Virus record (IMG/VR): IMGVR_UViG_3300021960_000027
Coordinates: 53,938 to 117,937 of that record
Source of the DNA: a virus
Reading direction: 5' to 3' (one strand)
DNA: 64,000 bases
In this document: positions 34,058 through 42,620 of the stretch, one piece after another
Layout of the letters: the number at the start of each line of letters is the position of its first letter
Numbering within the stretch: position 1 is the first letter of the stretch
Program-made: the position numbers and the translations under genes
The notes under the pieces: model-generated
Told to the model about the DNA's origin: nothing
Database searches by the model: none
Seen by the model: only the letters and a program-made list of their open reading frames with translations

Positions 34058-35556
34058 TGGCTATCAACTTTCCTGATTCCCCCTCCGTAAACGACACCCA
34101 TACAGTTGGTGACAAGACTTGGACTTGGGACGGTACTGCTTGGAACGTAGTTGTTGGGGGCATCCCCACAACCATCAATGAACTTACAATCACAAACGAC
34201 CTGACAGTTGATACAAACACCCTTTATGTCGATTCTACAAACAACCGGCTTGGTATCGGTACAACCAGCCCTGCGACGACATTAGACGTTGAAGGTGCAA
34301 TCGAAGGTCACGCGATCAGCGCATCTACAGATGCGGTTCTTAACCTGAAGGCATCATACGCGCAACTCCAGTTAACAGACACCGACGACAGCACCTACAT
34401 CCATTACTCGTATAGTGGTGGCGTACTTCGCCATCGCTACAACAGTTACAACGCAAATGAGTTCCTCACGCTTGACGCAGTGAATGGGAGGGTCGGTATC
34501 GGTACAACCAACCCTGCAACGACTTTGGAAGTAGCCGGTGCCGCGGCTCATATCCGTATTACTGACTCGGATACTGCTGGCACTACTGGTATTGATTTTT
34601 ACGACAGCAACGGCACGGCAGATGTTGAGTTGGAGGTTGGTAACTCTACTCAGTATTTTGCGATCAAAACCGCTGGTTCTGAGGCGATGCGTATTGATTC
34701 GTCGGGCAATGTCGGTATCGGTACAACCAGTCCAAATCAGAAACTTGATGTTGATGGCAACCTTGCTGTTCGTGGCAAAATGGTCACAGGATTATCCACA
34801 TTCACCCAAGAACCGTGGGCTAACTCAACTATTGCTCTAGGTAACTACGGGTTCGTTGGGACAGAAGGTTCCTATGGGACATCGCTGGTGTGGAACTGGG
34901 AACGTGGTACAGATTCTGGTTACTACAGTTTGGGTGTCAACTCGTACACTTCCGCGGCTGGTATCCACATGCGTAACGATGGTATTCGTTTCCAGTTTGA
35001 TTCGTCATGGGGTGCTACATCGGAACCCACGACCAGAATGCAGGTGCTTGCGACTGGAGTCAACATACTCACACAGGTACAGAGTCAGCGAATACTTCCG
35101 TTTTCAGATAACACATACAACTTGGGCGACGGGGTTTTGAGGTGGGCAAATATATACGGTGCCACCGGGTCAGTAAATAGTTCAGACATTAGGGATAAGA
35201 CAGACATTTTGGATTTGGATTACGGTCTTGAGTTTATTCAAAGTCTTAGACCTGTCAAATACCGATTTGATGACAGAGATGCTGAAGCACCCGGAGTTAG
35301 AACACACATGGGTTTCATTGCTCAAGAAGTTGCCGAGGCAATGGGTCAAGAGGCAACAAACAGAGGTGTTTGGACAAGTACGCTAAATTCTGTTTTGGAA
35401 ACGACAGATGAAGAAGGAAACACTATAACCATCACAAGAGATCGTCAGGGTTTGCGTTACTCCGAGTTCATCGCCCCCATAGTGAAGTCTGTACAAGAGT
35501 TGTCGTCTATGGTTGCCACTTTGACTGCCCGTATTGAAGCGTTAGAGACTAACTAA
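34057..35556 (+). CDS. tail fibre with C-terminal S74 intramolecular chaperone
   Basis: This 499-residue protein starts at an overlapping ATG. It shares its first 25 residues and first GIGTTSP shaft repeat with the fibre at 32409, and carries three such repeats (near 67, 148 and 222). The C-terminal 125 residues begin NSSDIRDKTDI (about 374-384), the serine-lysine dyad of the peptidase S74 autocleaving chaperone. A helical coiled-coil end follows. The chaperone trimerises the fibre and then cuts itself off before the serine. It probably carries an alternative receptor-binding tip. Confidence 0.88.
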   Translation: MAINFPDSPSVNDTHTVGDKTWTWDGTAWNVVVGGIPTTINELTITNDLTVDTNTLYVDSTNNRLGIGTTSPATTLDVEGAIEGHAISASTDAVLNLKASYAQLQLTDTDDSTYIHYSYSGGVLRHRYNSYNANEFLTLDAVNGRVGIGTTNPATTLEVAGAAAHIRITDSDTAGTTGIDFYDSNGTADVELEVGNSTQYFAIKTAGSEAMRIDSSGNVGIGTTSPNQKLDVDGNLAVRGKMVTGLSTFTQEPWANSTIALGNYGFVGTEGSYGTSLVWNWERGTDSGYYSLGVNSYTSAAGIHMRNDGIRFQFDSSWGATSEPTTRMQVLATGVNILTQVQSQRILPFSDNTYNLGDGVLRWANIYGATGSVNSSDIRDKTDILDLDYGLEFIQSLRPVKYRFDDRDAEAPGVRTHMGFIAQEVAEAMGQEATNRGVWTSTLNSVLETTDEEGNTITITRDRQGLRYSEFIAPIVKSVQELSSMVATLTARIEALETN

Positions 35557-35569
35557 AAGGAGTGAATAA

Positions 35570-35722
35570 ATGAATGCAAGTATTGAAGAAGTACAGGGAA
35601 TTATTGATTCATTGTTGGAGCAAGTAAAAACATTGTCTCTTCAGAATGCAATTTTGAACGGAAAAATTAGGTTGCTTTCTTCCACTTCACCTACCGATCA
35701 GAAAGATTCTTCTGACGAATAA
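35570..35722 (+). CDS. small coiled-coil protein
   Basis: This 50-residue reading frame has an ATG 7 bases after AAAAGGAG. The sequence has heptad-like hydrophobics (I, L, L, V, L, L) and a polar tail ending SSDE. Tight spacing behind the S74 fibre and the strong ribosome binding site support it as real. It could be a trimerising or assembly factor. Confidence 0.65.
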   Translation: MNASIEEVQGIIDSLLEQVKTLSLQNAILNGKIRLLSSTSPTDQKDSSDE

Positions 35723-35769
35723 ATATCTTATTACCCTGCCTCGGTTGGCGTAAGACAGGTTAAGAGGCG

Positions 35770-38037
35770 ATGGCTGAACTTCGTTATTCAATCGGCTCAC
35801 TGGAAGTCGCTCAAGGTGCGTTGGCGGGAACCTCTCTTCCCGTACCAACGGTGTACGCGACTGGCAGGGTTTCGGGTTCGATTGCTTCGATGGGGTCAGG
35901 AAAAAAATCTTCTTCTGTAGATTCTTTTGCCTACTTTTTGACCGAATCTTCTGCGAGTGGTCAACGAAAGGCAATTCCTTCTTCGTCATCTGATGTTACG
36001 ATTTCATTATCTTGTGCTGGAGACAGGAATTCTAAATCAACTGCAAATTCTTCTGTTGGAACTGCTCTTCTTGTAAACGCAGTCCGCAATTCATCAAATG
36101 ATGGCGCAACAAGAATTGCATTTCCGCTTTTCTCAACTTGTGCGAAGTCTGGGGGAGGCTCTGGGAATTCAAATATTTCACTTGCTCCGTATGGAGGTGG
36201 GGGCAAGGGAATTTCTTTAGATTCCATTCTTGCAATGATGGTTTCTCAGGAAACATCTGTGGTTCCATCAATTAGTGGTTCGTCAACTATCTCTTTTGCG
36301 CTTCCCAATTACGGGACAGGAAGTCCGCAAGACATTGGCGCAAGTAGAATGCCGGTGGCTGTCGAAGCGGTTGCGGAAGGCTCTCCGACAAAAACTGCTT
36401 CCTCTTCACTGCTGTTTGGTCTTTCGGCGTTGTCGACCTGTTCACGCTCTGTTGGAGCGGAGTCTTCTACAGACATTGCTATCGAAGCAGACTGTGGGGC
36501 AACCAAGTCAAATGCAGGGGAAGGTCAGGTTGAATGCAGTGTAGAAACCACTTCTTTTGTATCACGAAACCTGATCGCCCAGTCGATTGTTGATTTCGCT
36601 TTTCAATGCGAATCAAGTCAAGTAACAGTTGTAGAGATTCATTATGGTTCAGGTTCTTCATCGCTTGCGTTTGGTTTTGAAGCGACGATTTCTTCCGTCA
36701 GCCGATCTGGTGTTGCAGGCAATGCTGTTGTTTCTGGAGCAACTACTGCTCAGTGCAATCGTACGGCAGATGATGTCACTGCTAAAACGTCTGCCGTTCT
36801 TGAAGTTTCTGTTGACTGCAAAAAGGCGATACCAAGTTCTGGTGATACTTCCATTTCTGTATTGGCAGATGTCGCTTCGGAAAAGCAGATCGAAGCGGTC
36901 GGAGAGTCGTCTGTCTCAATAGCACTTCCTGTCGCATCAACGAAAGATACTGATTCCGAGTCTTCTGCCTCGCTGTCTATTGCTACTGCTGTTGAGGCAT
37001 TGAGAGACGCAGAGCCAACGACAAAACTTCCGTTGTTGATTTCGACAAGAGCGCAAAGCGGACCGGCTTCAACAAGACAGGTAATTTCTCTTCGCACCTT
37101 CTCACTTGCTTACCCGAATAAAGTTGTGTCTGAATCTCCTGTTGGGGTTGCAGTTCATGGCGAAGGGCACGCAGTTGGAGAGAGAATAGTTGGCTCTTTC
37201 TTGTCGGTCGGGGTGCGTGGATATGTTGGTGCTACCAAATCTGTGCCTCAAGAATCTTCTGTTGAAACGTCTGTTCGTGTTGGGGCACTTTCACTAAAAG
37301 ACGTTCCGCAAGAGAGTTCACAGGCAGTTGGTGTTGCAGGAACATCTGTATGTGTTCGTGCAACCACGGATGCGTCTGGTCAATGCCCAGCATCAAGTTC
37401 CTCTAATACGTTTGCGCTTCGTCGTCAATATGTGACGGCAGAGGTTGAGGTTTCAGTTGCTGGTGGGGGTGTCCCACTGAAGGGTGCTGTTCCAACGGGT
37501 ATTTTGGCAGAGGCAATATTGCCGGTTGCGTTGTCCTCAAAGTCTCTTCTGGCTTCATCATCTGTCCCATACACAATTACGTTCATCCCACTCTCTGTTG
37601 CCGATCACAGTGGGTCTGGAGAATCAAGTCTTGGTGCAACAATTTCGGTCAGTGCCGTCAAGGAGTCGATTGAGAATTCACTGCTTGAGGTTTCCTCTAT
37701 TGTCGGGGGAGATGTTGGTTTCCGAAACTCATTCCCAGACTCAATCATTCTCTCCATGTTCGCTGGAACATCATTGGCAGAAGTCGGGGACGCAGGCATT
37801 CTTGCCGGTCCGACCATCTACAAGTTTGGCGAAAGAGTTGTTGTTTTTGAGGCCGCGGCAGAATCCAATGGACAGGACAGAATGTCTGTTGATAGTTCTG
37901 GGGCTAGGATTACGATTACCGAAGAGGGTGTTAGTTCAGACGACGAAGTGAAGGTGTCGACAAGAGCCTCGCGAGTCTCAGTTACTCAAACTGGAGGAAA
38001 TCGTCCGACCAGTAGGATTACTCGCCCGACCAACTAG
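35770..38037 (+). CDS. large Ser/Ala-rich repeat protein, probable surface or tail protein
   Basis: This 755-residue protein starts at ATG after TTAAGAGG. It is made of irregular repeats of roughly 30-35 residues, each with an ESS-x-V-x-I/L-x-L/V strand followed by polar turns, with few charged residues and no long helix. The pattern suggests a stacked-strand fold such as a beta-solenoid or repeated Ig-like sheets. A C-terminal segment (about 685-755) is more charged and ends RITRPTN. It resembles no family I can name. Context at the end of the fibre region suggests an adhesin or tail surface protein. Confidence 0.7.
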   Translation: MAELRYSIGSLEVAQGALAGTSLPVPTVYATGRVSGSIASMGSGKKSSSVDSFAYFLTESSASGQRKAIPSSSSDVTISLSCAGDRNSKSTANSSVGTALLVNAVRNSSNDGATRIAFPLFSTCAKSGGGSGNSNISLAPYGGGGKGISLDSILAMMVSQETSVVPSISGSSTISFALPNYGTGSPQDIGASRMPVAVEAVAEGSPTKTASSSLLFGLSALSTCSRSVGAESSTDIAIEADCGATKSNAGEGQVECSVETTSFVSRNLIAQSIVDFAFQCESSQVTVVEIHYGSGSSSLAFGFEATISSVSRSGVAGNAVVSGATTAQCNRTADDVTAKTSAVLEVSVDCKKAIPSSGDTSISVLADVASEKQIEAVGESSVSIALPVASTKDTDSESSASLSIATAVEALRDAEPTTKLPLLISTRAQSGPASTRQVISLRTFSLAYPNKVVSESPVGVAVHGEGHAVGERIVGSFLSVGVRGYVGATKSVPQESSVETSVRVGALSLKDVPQESSQAVGVAGTSVCVRATTDASGQCPASSSSNTFALRRQYVTAEVEVSVAGGGVPLKGAVPTGILAEAILPVALSSKSLLASSSVPYTITFIPLSVADHSGSGESSLGATISVSAVKESIENSLLEVSSIVGGDVGFRNSFPDSIILSMFAGTSLAEVGDAGILAGPTIYKFGERVVVFEAAAESNGQDRMSVDSSGARITITEEGVSSDDEVKVSTRASRVSVTQTGGNRPTSRITRPTN

Positions 38038-38039
38038 GG

Positions 38040-38069
38040 TTGATTATTTTATTTCATTTGTGTTACAAT
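38040..38069 (+). promoter_or_regulatory. candidate promoter upstream of the lysozyme-like gene
   Basis: TTGATT (38040-38045), an 18-base spacer and TACAAT (38064-38069) form a sigma-70-type candidate in an AT-rich gap. The -10 and following bases (TACAATCG) are the same as in the candidate at 59604. A small imperfect hairpin (38086-38105) lies between it and the gene. Confidence 0.5.
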
Positions 38070-38130
38070 CGCTGATAACACAAACGCTACCTTTGACAAA
38101 GTAGCCCTACCGCCAAGGGAAAGTCGAAAC

Positions 38131-38685
38131 ATGCTTTTTAAATATTACTTGCTGTTGCCCGTGTTGTTTTTTAGTTCGGTCTGGTCGTGGTCAACCCAAG
38201 GTGACCCACCAGCACCGCCAGAACTGTCGTATTCTGAGGTCGTTGAGTTCGATCCGGTTGTTAATGTCTCAACCACATCAACCATTCCTTCAACAACCGC
38301 ATCAACCACATCAACCATTCCTCCAGCAACTACCGTTCCCGAAACGACAACAACTGTTTCGGGCTTTGATGATGCTGAGTGTCCAGAGATTTGGGATGTC
38401 GCTCTCAGCGTTGGGTGGAAGCAAGAGTGGCTTCCATTGCTGGACAAGATTGTCATTGCCGAAAGTCAATGTACGGAATCCATCGTTTCTCGCACCAAGG
38501 ATTATGGATACACGCAAATCAACTGGTCTGCCCACGGCTCACGACTTACTGCCAACGGGGTGAGTCGGGAAGACTTGCTGGTTGCTGAAATCAATTTACG
38601 AGAAGCACTTTGGATTGCCGTGTACGCAGAAGAGCATTACGGGTGCTGGAGCCAGCCGTGGTACATGTCAGGAAAATGGTGTTGA
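38131..38685 (+). CDS. secreted lysozyme/transglycosylase-like protein
   Basis: This 184-residue protein has a lysine followed by a hydrophobic stretch (residues 4-20) that looks like a signal peptide or signal anchor. A Thr/Ser/Pro-rich linker (about 45-78) follows, then a lysozyme-like domain. Within the latter, IVIAESQC (E near 110) and DYGYTQINWSAHG match the catalytic glutamate and the substrate-binding segment of SLT-type transglycosylases. A final pair of cysteines closes the domain. It would cleave peptidoglycan from outside the membrane. It may be the endolysin or a virion-independent wall hydrolase; no separate holin was firmly identified. Confidence 0.75.
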   Translation: MLFKYYLLLPVLFFSSVWSWSTQGDPPAPPELSYSEVVEFDPVVNVSTTSTIPSTTASTTSTIPPATTVPETTTTVSGFDDAECPEIWDVALSVGWKQEWLPLLDKIVIAESQCTESIVSRTKDYGYTQINWSAHGSRLTANGVSREDLLVAEINLREALWIAVYAEEHYGCWSQPWYMSGKWC

Positions 38686-38751
38686 GCATCCTCCTGTAAA
38701 TTACATTATTGTGATATGCTTCCCCGATGGCTTTAGGGAGTAGTCAACTGC

Positions 38752-38991
38752 GTGTTTACGCGTGAATCGTGGATGGACAGGTCTTCCTGCCAAACGTACC
38801 CAACTGAAGTGTTTTTTCCAGACGAGTCTTCTCGTAAAAAGGATAAGGGTCGTGAGGCAATGTTGATTTGCTCCACTTGTCCCGTTCGTTCGGAGTGCTG
38901 GGATTATGCATGCCGATTCAAAGTGACTCACGGTGTATGGGCAGGTGTACTTTTAACCCCAAGAGGAAGAAGGGTAGATGTCGTTGAGTGA
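38752..38991 (+). CDS. WhiB-family iron-sulphur transcriptional regulator (1)
   Basis: This 79-residue protein has the four cluster cysteines C13, C40, C43 and C49 in the WhiB pattern, followed by the G-V-W-x-G turn (residues 61-65) and an Arg-rich tail for DNA contact. The GTG start lies after a weakly spaced AGGGAG. WhiB proteins bind host sigma factor and alter transcription, and phage WhiB can block host WhiB2. This is strong evidence for an actinobacterial host. Confidence 0.92.
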   Translation: MFTRESWMDRSSCQTYPTEVFFPDESSRKKDKGREAMLICSTCPVRSECWDYACRFKVTHGVWAGVLLTPRGRRVDVVE

Positions 38992-39529
38992 CCATGTAAC
39001 AAGAGAAGAGTTTGATTCTCTTTTGGAGTACGTTCGTGAACTTGGGGTTAAACCCCCGATGATGAACAGCCAAGAATTAACCGAGTTAGACGAAGTCAGG
39101 TCTGCTCTGGAAAGTTATCGGTCTTCTATTGAGGGCATCGTTTCCGACTGGAAAGCCATGCTCATCAGACCAATGCCCATCGATGCATACGCAATTACAC
39201 TTGCACTTGCCTTGGCTCAGGTAGCCAATGAAATTCATTTTCAAGATAAGGCTTCGGGATGTACTGGCTGTGAGAAGAAACTTATGCCAAGCACCGTAGA
39301 CATTGTGCGAAAGACTTACACGGCAACGTCAGGTCAAAGTGAGGCGATTAGGGGATTCATTCAGTGGGCTTCACAGCATCTTTCGGTTGCATTTGAAAAC
39401 GACGACCCAGAGGCGAAGGTAATTGTTTCAAACCTCGCCGCGGCAGAGATGATTGATGTCATCGATTCTGCGTGGAGTCAGAAGTTAGTGCAGACACCAA
39501 GTCAGATTAGTGATACGTTAGAGAGTTAG
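38978..39529 (+). CDS. hypothetical helical protein
   Basis: This 183-residue protein overlaps the WhiB gene by 14 bases. It is helical throughout, with a Cys pair in GCTGCEKK near 94-97 that could bind metal. The N-terminal 25 residues look like a small coiled coil. It has no recognised family. It may be translated from the WhiB transcript. Confidence 0.7.
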   Translation: MSLSDHVTREEFDSLLEYVRELGVKPPMMNSQELTELDEVRSALESYRSSIEGIVSDWKAMLIRPMPIDAYAITLALALAQVANEIHFQDKASGCTGCEKKLMPSTVDIVRKTYTATSGQSEAIRGFIQWASQHLSVAFENDDPEAKVIVSNLAAAEMIDVIDSAWSQKLVQTPSQISDTLES

Positions 39530-39558
39530 TCCCGAAGTCAAATTAGGAGGCATATCAA

Positions 39559-39822
39559 ATGGCAGTCACCAAGGAAGACTCAGCGAGTGTTTTCATGGAA
39601 ATACTCAAGTCGTCTAGCACGAAGAAAGAGGTTTGCTCTTTTCAGGCTCTCATTGACGGGATGGATGAAAAACTCCAGTCTGTTGTGGTTTCCGCTCTTG
39701 GCAATCAGGAATTTACGACTGCCTCTATCTATCGAACTCTTCAAGCGATGGGCTTCAAGATCGGTCGTGAATCTATCTCTCATCACCGAAATCTTGACTG
39801 TCGTTGTCGGGAGGAAAAATAA
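39559..39822 (+). CDS. helix-turn-helix-like DNA-binding protein
   Basis: This 87-residue protein has an ATG after AGGAGG. The C-terminal half reads FTTASIYRTLQAMGFKIGRESISHHR then a CRC pair. That is a helix-turn-helix arrangement I associate with small actinophage proteins encoded before phosphoesterase genes. The N-terminal half is helical. It probably binds DNA or regulates the adjacent genes. Confidence 0.7.
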   Translation: MAVTKEDSASVFMEILKSSSTKKEVCSFQALIDGMDEKLQSVVVSALGNQEFTTASIYRTLQAMGFKIGRESISHHRNLDCRCREEK

Positions 39823-40853
39823 TGCCTAAGCAAGATTCCTCGTTTGGTGAACTTGATCCATTCCAGTTATTCACTGAAAACGAGCAGTTAAGGAATGCTC
39901 TTCAGCGACAGCAAAGGGCTACCGCTACAGCGAAGAGAAAGACTGAAGACTTGGTCGCCGCGGTTTATCAAGCCGCGAGCGACGCGGCCATTTCGTTCGG
40001 CAAGCCATCCAAGGTTTCTAGGCCACCTTCAGACAAGCGCAAGGGTGGGGAAGAGGTTGCACTGATTCATGCGACCGACTGGCAGTTGGGTAAGAAAACG
40101 GGTTCTTACGACATCGAAACTTGCGAAAAGCGCATCATGCAGTTCGCAGGGAAAATCGAAAAGTTGACCAACATTCAGCGGGCAGATCATCCAGTCAAAA
40201 AATGTCATGTGATGTTCGGTGGAGACATGGTAGAGGGAACAAGTATCTTCCCCGGTCAGGCTTGGGAAGTTGAGGCACATTTGTTTGAGCAGTTGTTTGC
40301 TACTGCACGACTGATGGAGTCTTTTGTCAATCACATGCTTTCCATTTTTGATGAGGTCAGTGTTACCTGTGAGTATGGCAATCACGGTCGTTTGGGGCGC
40401 AAGGGTGAGAATCCTGCTGGAGACAATATTGACCGCATGGCGTATTCCATTGCTGGAGACAAGTTTGCCGACAATAAGCGGGTGTCATGGAAGACCAGTG
40501 GCGACTGGTATCAAACAGTAGAGATTGGTAAGTACCGCGCCCTGCTGGTACACGGTGACGAGATTAAGTCATTCGGTGGAAACACCCCAGCGTTTGGCAT
40601 TTTGAGAAAGTGCAATCAGTGGGCGAGCGGAGTTGTTGAATCGTTCCAAGACGTTTACATGGGTCACTTCCACACTCCGATGACACTGACAATGGCAAAC
40701 GGTGGTCAGATTTATGTGTCTGGCTCTCCAGAATCTGAGAACGCTTATGCCGCGGAATTTGTCGCGGCAACGGGACAGCCATCACAACGTCTTCACTTCG
40801 TCAGCCCCGATGCAGGCAAAGTGACTGCGTCTTACCTTGTCTGGCTGGACTAA
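39822..40853 (+). CDS. metallophosphoesterase, Mre11/SbcD-like nuclease
   Basis: This 343-residue protein starts at the ATG at 39822 after GGAGGAAAAATA (the open frame begins slightly earlier). The first 50 residues are a coiled-coil-like region. The calcineurin-type core has HATDWQLG (D-x-Q in place of the usual D-x-H), GGDMVEG, GNHGR, VHGDE and GHFHTP, all in the expected order. The Q replacement may alter the metal site. It may act in DNA end processing, although no SbcC/Rad50 partner is adjacent. Confidence 0.85.
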   Translation: MPKQDSSFGELDPFQLFTENEQLRNALQRQQRATATAKRKTEDLVAAVYQAASDAAISFGKPSKVSRPPSDKRKGGEEVALIHATDWQLGKKTGSYDIETCEKRIMQFAGKIEKLTNIQRADHPVKKCHVMFGGDMVEGTSIFPGQAWEVEAHLFEQLFATARLMESFVNHMLSIFDEVSVTCEYGNHGRLGRKGENPAGDNIDRMAYSIAGDKFADNKRVSWKTSGDWYQTVEIGKYRALLVHGDEIKSFGGNTPAFGILRKCNQWASGVVESFQDVYMGHFHTPMTLTMANGGQIYVSGSPESENAYAAEFVAATGQPSQRLHFVSPDAGKVTASYLVWLD

Positions 40854-41263
40854 TGATACCCGTCGTTGTTGTCTGGAAAGATGCCCATTCTGGTTCTAAC
40901 TCTTGGCTTCAGGTCGACGGCTACGAGGATGATGGTGACTGTCAGATTCTTTCTATGGGATTTTTTTGTGAAAATCTAAAAAATGGTCACGTTGCGCTGG
41001 CACAATCGGTAGACCCCGATAATAATGTCGATTCCCTACTCTTCATTCCTGAAGAGATGGTGCAGGGGATTGTCGTATTGAACGGGAAAGGGTTTCCAGA
41101 GCGTGATGAAGATGGATCGATTGACACTACAGGACTTGGCTCAAATAAAGTTTTTTCTTCAGAGGGTTGTGCCTCGCGGGGAGGACGAGCAGAAGCAGTT
41201 GGTTCGGTTGATCTCTCTGACGGAAGCGTCGTTTTTGACGAAAACCAATTAACGCTTTTTTGA
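40853..41263 (+). CDS. hypothetical protein
   Basis: This 136-residue protein starts at an overlapping ATG (TAATGA). The N-terminal 75 residues (VVVVWKDAHSGSNSWLQVD and VDSLLFIPEEMV blocks) are compact and beta-rich, resembling a recurrent small actinophage family. The C-terminus is low-complexity and acidic. Function is unknown. Confidence 0.7.
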   Translation: MIPVVVVWKDAHSGSNSWLQVDGYEDDGDCQILSMGFFCENLKNGHVALAQSVDPDNNVDSLLFIPEEMVQGIVVLNGKGFPERDEDGSIDTTGLGSNKVFSSEGCASRGGRAEAVGSVDLSDGSVVFDENQLTLF

Positions 41264-41288
41264 CCAACCGGAGTGGTATTGTTGGGGC

Positions 41289-41765
41289 ATGGAAGTTTGC
41301 GGTGAGCCACACCCAGCAATGCCCGAAACATTTTGCCAAACTCCACTAGGTGTTTCACACGCTGACCACATCTGCGGTTCGGTGGTATGGGACAATGAAG
41401 ATTTTTCTATGCCTTTGCCAGTGGCTGGAGCAAAGAAGTCTTCTTCTCGCTCTGACCTTTTGCGACTTGCTCGCCAAGCATCGTCTTTTGAGGGGCGAGT
41501 TCCAATTAGCGATGTCGACCCAAAGGTGATTGATCGGGTTGAATCGATTGTGATGAAGATTGCTTCCCGTGGAGAACCATTCACTACCGATTTGGTTTGG
41601 TATGAACTTGGAGAGGACGATGGGTTTTCTGACCGCCGTCATCTTGGTTCAATCATGTTGAGGCTGGCGAAGAGGAATCTCATTAAGAAAACCGGCTACG
41701 CGGTTCAATCCGAGCGCAGAAGTGGTGCCCCAGTCAACCAGTGGGTGATTGTGGGGAGTGATTGA
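41289..41765 (+). CDS. winged-helix protein with N-terminal Cys/His cluster
   Basis: This 158-residue protein has an N-terminal Cys/His cluster (C4, H8, C16, H24, H27, C29) suited to zinc binding. The C-terminal half (about 95-155) has helix-turn-helix and wing-like features (TTDLVWYELGE, SIMLRLAKRNLIKKTGYA, APVNQWVIV). It resembles small phage regulators of the winged-helix type. It may control the genes on either side. Confidence 0.65.
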   Translation: MEVCGEPHPAMPETFCQTPLGVSHADHICGSVVWDNEDFSMPLPVAGAKKSSSRSDLLRLARQASSFEGRVPISDVDPKVIDRVESIVMKIASRGEPFTTDLVWYELGEDDGFSDRRHLGSIMLRLAKRNLIKKTGYAVQSERRSGAPVNQWVIVGSD

Positions 41766-41766
41766 T

Positions 41767-41796
41767 TTGGAGCCGACAGTCGTTTTCTTCTATGAT
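41767..41796 (+). promoter_or_regulatory. candidate promoter
   Basis: TTGGAG (41767-41772), an 18-base spacer and TATGAT (41791-41796) lie in a 71-base gap before the next gene. The -10 matches five of six consensus bases and overlaps a second GATAAT element. The -35 is weaker. Confidence 0.45.
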
Positions 41797-41836
41797 AATT
41801 TCAGTTTCGATTTGACCTATTCCATTGGGGGATCAA

Positions 41837-42004
41837 ATGGCAGTTAAAGTTGCAGTTGCTAAGTCAGAGGACATCGATGAAAGACTTCCAGAAGGAGAGT
41901 TTCTTGTTGAGGTTCTTCCGAACGGTGAAGTACATCTTGCGTTTCGCGGGGATCGCTATGAGCGTTGGGGCATGGGCACTTGGGAGCCGACAAAGAGTGG
42001 ATGA
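41837..42004 (+). CDS. small protein with possible beta core
   Basis: This 55-residue reading frame has an ATG after GGGGGATCAA. It reads as an extended beta protein with acidic and Gly-rich turns. Its stop lies just inside the next gene. It is probably real given the ribosome binding site and the gap filled, but function is unknown. Confidence 0.65.
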   Translation: MAVKVAVAKSEDIDERLPEGEFLVEVLPNGEVHLAFRGDRYERWGMGTWEPTKSG

Positions 42005-42620
42005 GCAAGTTGAAGAACTGTCAATCCCAATCGGTGGTTATTTGTGGTATTGCCTAGAACACAAATCTTTTGGTTGGTCAATGACAGAATCTGAATGTTA
42101 CGACACATCTGAGTTTCACGAAAATGGGTTCATCCCACAGTCTTCATACATGCTTGCATCTGACATTTTTGCGGAGTTGGTTAACTCAGACGCGTACGAC
42201 CGTGACGCTGACGGTGAATTGGTGAATCCTGACGCGGTTGACAGAATTGGGCTTCCTGAAAGCAGTTATATTTTTGATTTGATTGTTGACGCACGGTCAA
42301 TCCCTGATTTTGAAAAGTTGCCAGAGGCGTTCTGGGACATTGATATGCAGGACGACGGGAGCATCGGACTGGTAAAGACCCTTGCATTGGTTACTCGCCT
42401 GAAGATGACTACTTGTTCTATTGTCATTGTTGATGTAGCAGAGGCGATGGAAAATGTTCTTCAGAGAGGCCACGAAGTCGTAGAGATATGCAAGGAAATG
42501 AACGTTCCAATTTTGATTGCGTCTCAACTTCTTGCAGATAGGACTAATGGTTATGATGGTGATTGGCGAAGCCAGTTGCTGGTTGAAGAGGTAGAGGATT
42601 TTCTTAGGGGGGATACCTAA
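41997..42620 (+). CDS. hypothetical protein
   Basis: About 207 residues from the GTG at 41997. The open frame continues upstream to 41850, but that part overlaps the previous gene in another frame. A Trp-containing beta segment (GGYLWYCLEHKSFGWSM) begins the protein. An alpha/beta C-terminus follows, with SIVIVDVAEAM and VPILIASQLLA strands. No catalytic motif is clear. Confidence 0.65.
   Translation: MDEQVEELSIPIGGYLWYCLEHKSFGWSMTESECYDTSEFHENGFIPQSSYMLASDIFAELVNSDAYDRDADGELVNPDAVDRIGLPESSYIFDLIVDARSIPDFEKLPEAFWDIDMQDDGSIGLVKTLALVTRLKMTTCSIVIVDVAEAMENVLQRGHEVVEICKEMNVPILIASQLLADRTNGYDGDWRSQLLVEEVEDFLRGDT

Noticed and set aside
32409-35556. Diversity-generating retroelement acting on the fibres
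   Set aside because: No reverse transcriptase motif or template/variable repeat pair was found in the window; the similarities are ordinary shaft repeats.
36000-38000. Several overlapping open frames on both strands in the Ser-rich gene
   Set aside because: The Ser/Ala-rich codon pattern leaves few stop codons in alternative frames; only the 35770 frame has a start signal and fills the region.
38700-38720. Promoter with TATGCT -10 before the first WhiB gene
   Set aside because: The -10 has only four consensus bases and no -35 element lies at 16-18 bases, so the evidence is too weak to list.
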